A stretch of 13,055 bases of DNA, taken from Fibrobacter sp. (GTDB taxonomy: Bacteria > Fibrobacterota > Fibrobacteria > Fibrobacterales > Fibrobacteraceae). Positions 12,291-13,055 of the stretch are shown here, piece after piece. The stretch's first letter is position 1. Each line of letters begins with the position of its first letter. The notes beneath the pieces are model-generated. The model had not been told where the DNA came from. It did no database searches and worked only from the letters and a program-made list of their open reading frames with translations. The stretch covers positions 1 through 13,055 of the forward strand of contig JAFWRL010000058.1 in the NCBI GenBank assembly GCA_017520105.1, written 5' to 3'. The position numbers and the translations under genes were made by a program.

Positions 12291-12419
12291 TTTTAGCTCC
12301 TCATAAAATAGGGGTTTACACCCGTTTAGTAGAAAATTAGCTCCAGCCCCCCAATAAGGGAAGACACATACAACATAAGCCGTTGTTATGGAAAGCAACA
12401 CCTAAAATTCGCTACTACG
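12291..12419 (-). promoter_or_regulatory. Upstream region of the CBM6 xylanase gene
   Basis: No convincing -35/-10 pair was found. Visible elements are the ribosome-binding site GGAGC next to the ATG, an 8-bp direct repeat GGAGCTAA (minus strand, at 12300-12293 and 12344-12337), and a small stem GGGT-TTAC-ACCC (12312-12323). Because a terminator at 12420-12448 ends the previous gene, a promoter for the CBM6 xylanase should lie here. Confidence 0.3.
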
Positions 12420-12448
12420 AAAAAACGCTCCCCGCTAGGGGAACGTTT
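12420..12448 (-). terminator. Terminator of the upstream GH11 xylanase gene
   Basis: On the minus strand AACGTTCCCC (12448-12439) pairs with GGGGAGCGTT (12434-12425) with one G-U wobble and the loop TAGC. A T run continues to 12420. The stem is 10 bp and the terminator should be strong. It separates the two xylanase genes into different transcription units. Confidence 0.85.
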
Positions 12449-12484
12449 CTCAAACAATTGGAACAAGAGAGATTACATCACCAA

Positions 12485-13055
12485 TTATTTCACCGTAAAG
12501 CGTTGCATATAGTCGCCCTGCTTCACCATGTAGATGCCGGAGCTCTTGAAGTTGACCTTCAGGACTTCGTTCACAGAGGCGCCTGCATCAACCTTCACGT
12601 TGCCGAGATAGCGGCCCTGCATGTCGAACACCTGGATGTCGCCACTCTTGAGCTGCATTCTGGTGTTGAAGTGGATGGCGTCCGTGGAGCTGCTGCTGCG
12701 ATGATGGATACCATGAGAAGAGCTAGATCCCGGAGCGGAAGCGCTTGACTTGGGTTCACTGGCGCTAGATTCCGGAGCAGGAGCCTGCGGAAGCGGATGC
12801 TTCTTGTCGGTCATCTTGAAGTAGGTGACATCGAACGAACCAGAACCACCACCGGCTTCGACAAGCACCTTGGCTTCGTACATCTTACCCATCTTCATGC
12901 CGAGAGATTCCCATTTCTTGAAGTGAGCCGTGATGTCGATATGGCCACAGGAACGAGCCCCCTTGCGCTTGCTGAAATACTGCGGGAAGGTCTGGTTACC
13001 CTTGATAGAAGGTGCATTGTTACGGGTGTTCTGGTAAATTTCGTAGGTTGCACCA
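12485..13055 (-). CDS. GH11 xylanase, C-terminal part (5' end beyond the window)
   Basis: The frame runs open to the window edge and gives the last 189 residues. It opens with the GH11 thumb (NTRNNAPSIKGNQTF), then QYFSKRKGARSCGHI, the helix HFKKW and the acid/base Glu in KVLVEAGGGSGS. The nucleophile Glu lies outside the window. After the catalytic domain there is a Ser/Pro/Ala-rich linker with a short His/Ser stretch, and no CBM6. The C-terminal domain (QVFDMQGRYLG to MQRFTVK) is identical to that of the downstream xylanase at about 28 of 50 positions. Both enzymes keep the Cys in x-CGHID. It is a tandem paralogue with a different accessory architecture. An in-frame ATG at 12898 lies inside the catalytic domain and is not the start. 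Confidence 0.9.
   Translation of the reverse strand, partial: GATYEIYQNTRNNAPSIKGNQTFPQYFSKRKGARSCGHIDITAHFKKWESLGMKMGKMYEAKVLVEAGGGSGSFDVTYFKMTDKKHPLPQAPAPESSASEPKSSASAPGSSSSHGIHHRSSSSTDAIHFNTRMQLKSGDIQVFDMQGRYLGNVKVDAGASVNEVLKVNFKSSGIYMVKQGDYMQRFTVK

Noticed and set aside
10629..12296. Plus-strand open frame of 555 codons over the CBM6 xylanase
   Set aside because: Antisense shadow; the minus strand encodes a complete GH11-CBM6 enzyme and the plus-strand product shows no motif and starts inside a terminator.
12291..12401. N-terminal extension of the CBM6 xylanase by 37 codons
   Set aside because: The extension would bury the signal peptide inside the protein, and GGAG next to the ATG at 12290 gives a proper start.

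Overview
The window most likely comes from a Fibrobacter-type fibre-degrading bacterium (Fibrobacter succinogenes or a close relative). The evidence is two tandem family-11 xylanases, one with a CBM6 module. Both end in the same short C-terminal domain (core pattern QVFDMQG...GxYxVK...MQRxxVK) of the kind carried by secreted Fibrobacter enzymes. Codon use is moderately GC-rich, most genes have Shine-Dalgarno sites, and intergenic spaces carry short palindromic or small-period repeats. This assignment is an inference from the sequence, not a database match.

Layout. (1) 1-111: the 3' end of a plus-strand gene. (2) 198-3544: a redox/hydrolase locus. A minus-strand pair encodes an iron-sulfur-type flavoprotein and a lipoprotein alpha/beta hydrolase. 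It is transcribed divergently from a LysR regulator and a GNAT acetyltransferase, and the 193-bp divergent region holds several inverted repeats. (3) 3613-7480, minus strand: chorismate mutase, prephenate dehydrogenase with an ACT domain, and an EPSP-synthase-like protein, closely packed as an aromatic amino-acid operon, followed after 143 bp by NAD kinase. (4) 7572-10489, plus strand: galE, dapA and an acidic protein with a five-cysteine cluster, separated by spaces with small tandem repeats and hairpins, then two Rho-independent terminators. (5) 10743-13055, minus strand: the two GH11 xylanase genes, each followed by a similar terminator.

How the genes work together. The aromatic block would take chorismate to prephenate and on to 4-hydroxyphenylpyruvate, with the ACT domain as a probable feedback site. 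DapA starts the lysine/diaminopimelate branch and GalE supplies UDP-galactose for cell-surface sugars. NadK makes NADP. The xylanases are exported and attack plant xylan.

Most unusual points. The EPSP-synthase homologue keeps its fold motifs but appears to have lost nearly every substrate-binding residue. The 3' end of the acidic-protein gene is duplicated in frame beyond its terminator. Heptad-type repeats lie on both sides of dapA, whose start looks leaderless. A perfect inverted repeat includes the start codon of the LysR gene. A good ribosome-binding site inside the hydrolase gene could give a second, cytosolic form. I saw no tRNA, rRNA, CRISPR array, insertion sequence or phage gene.
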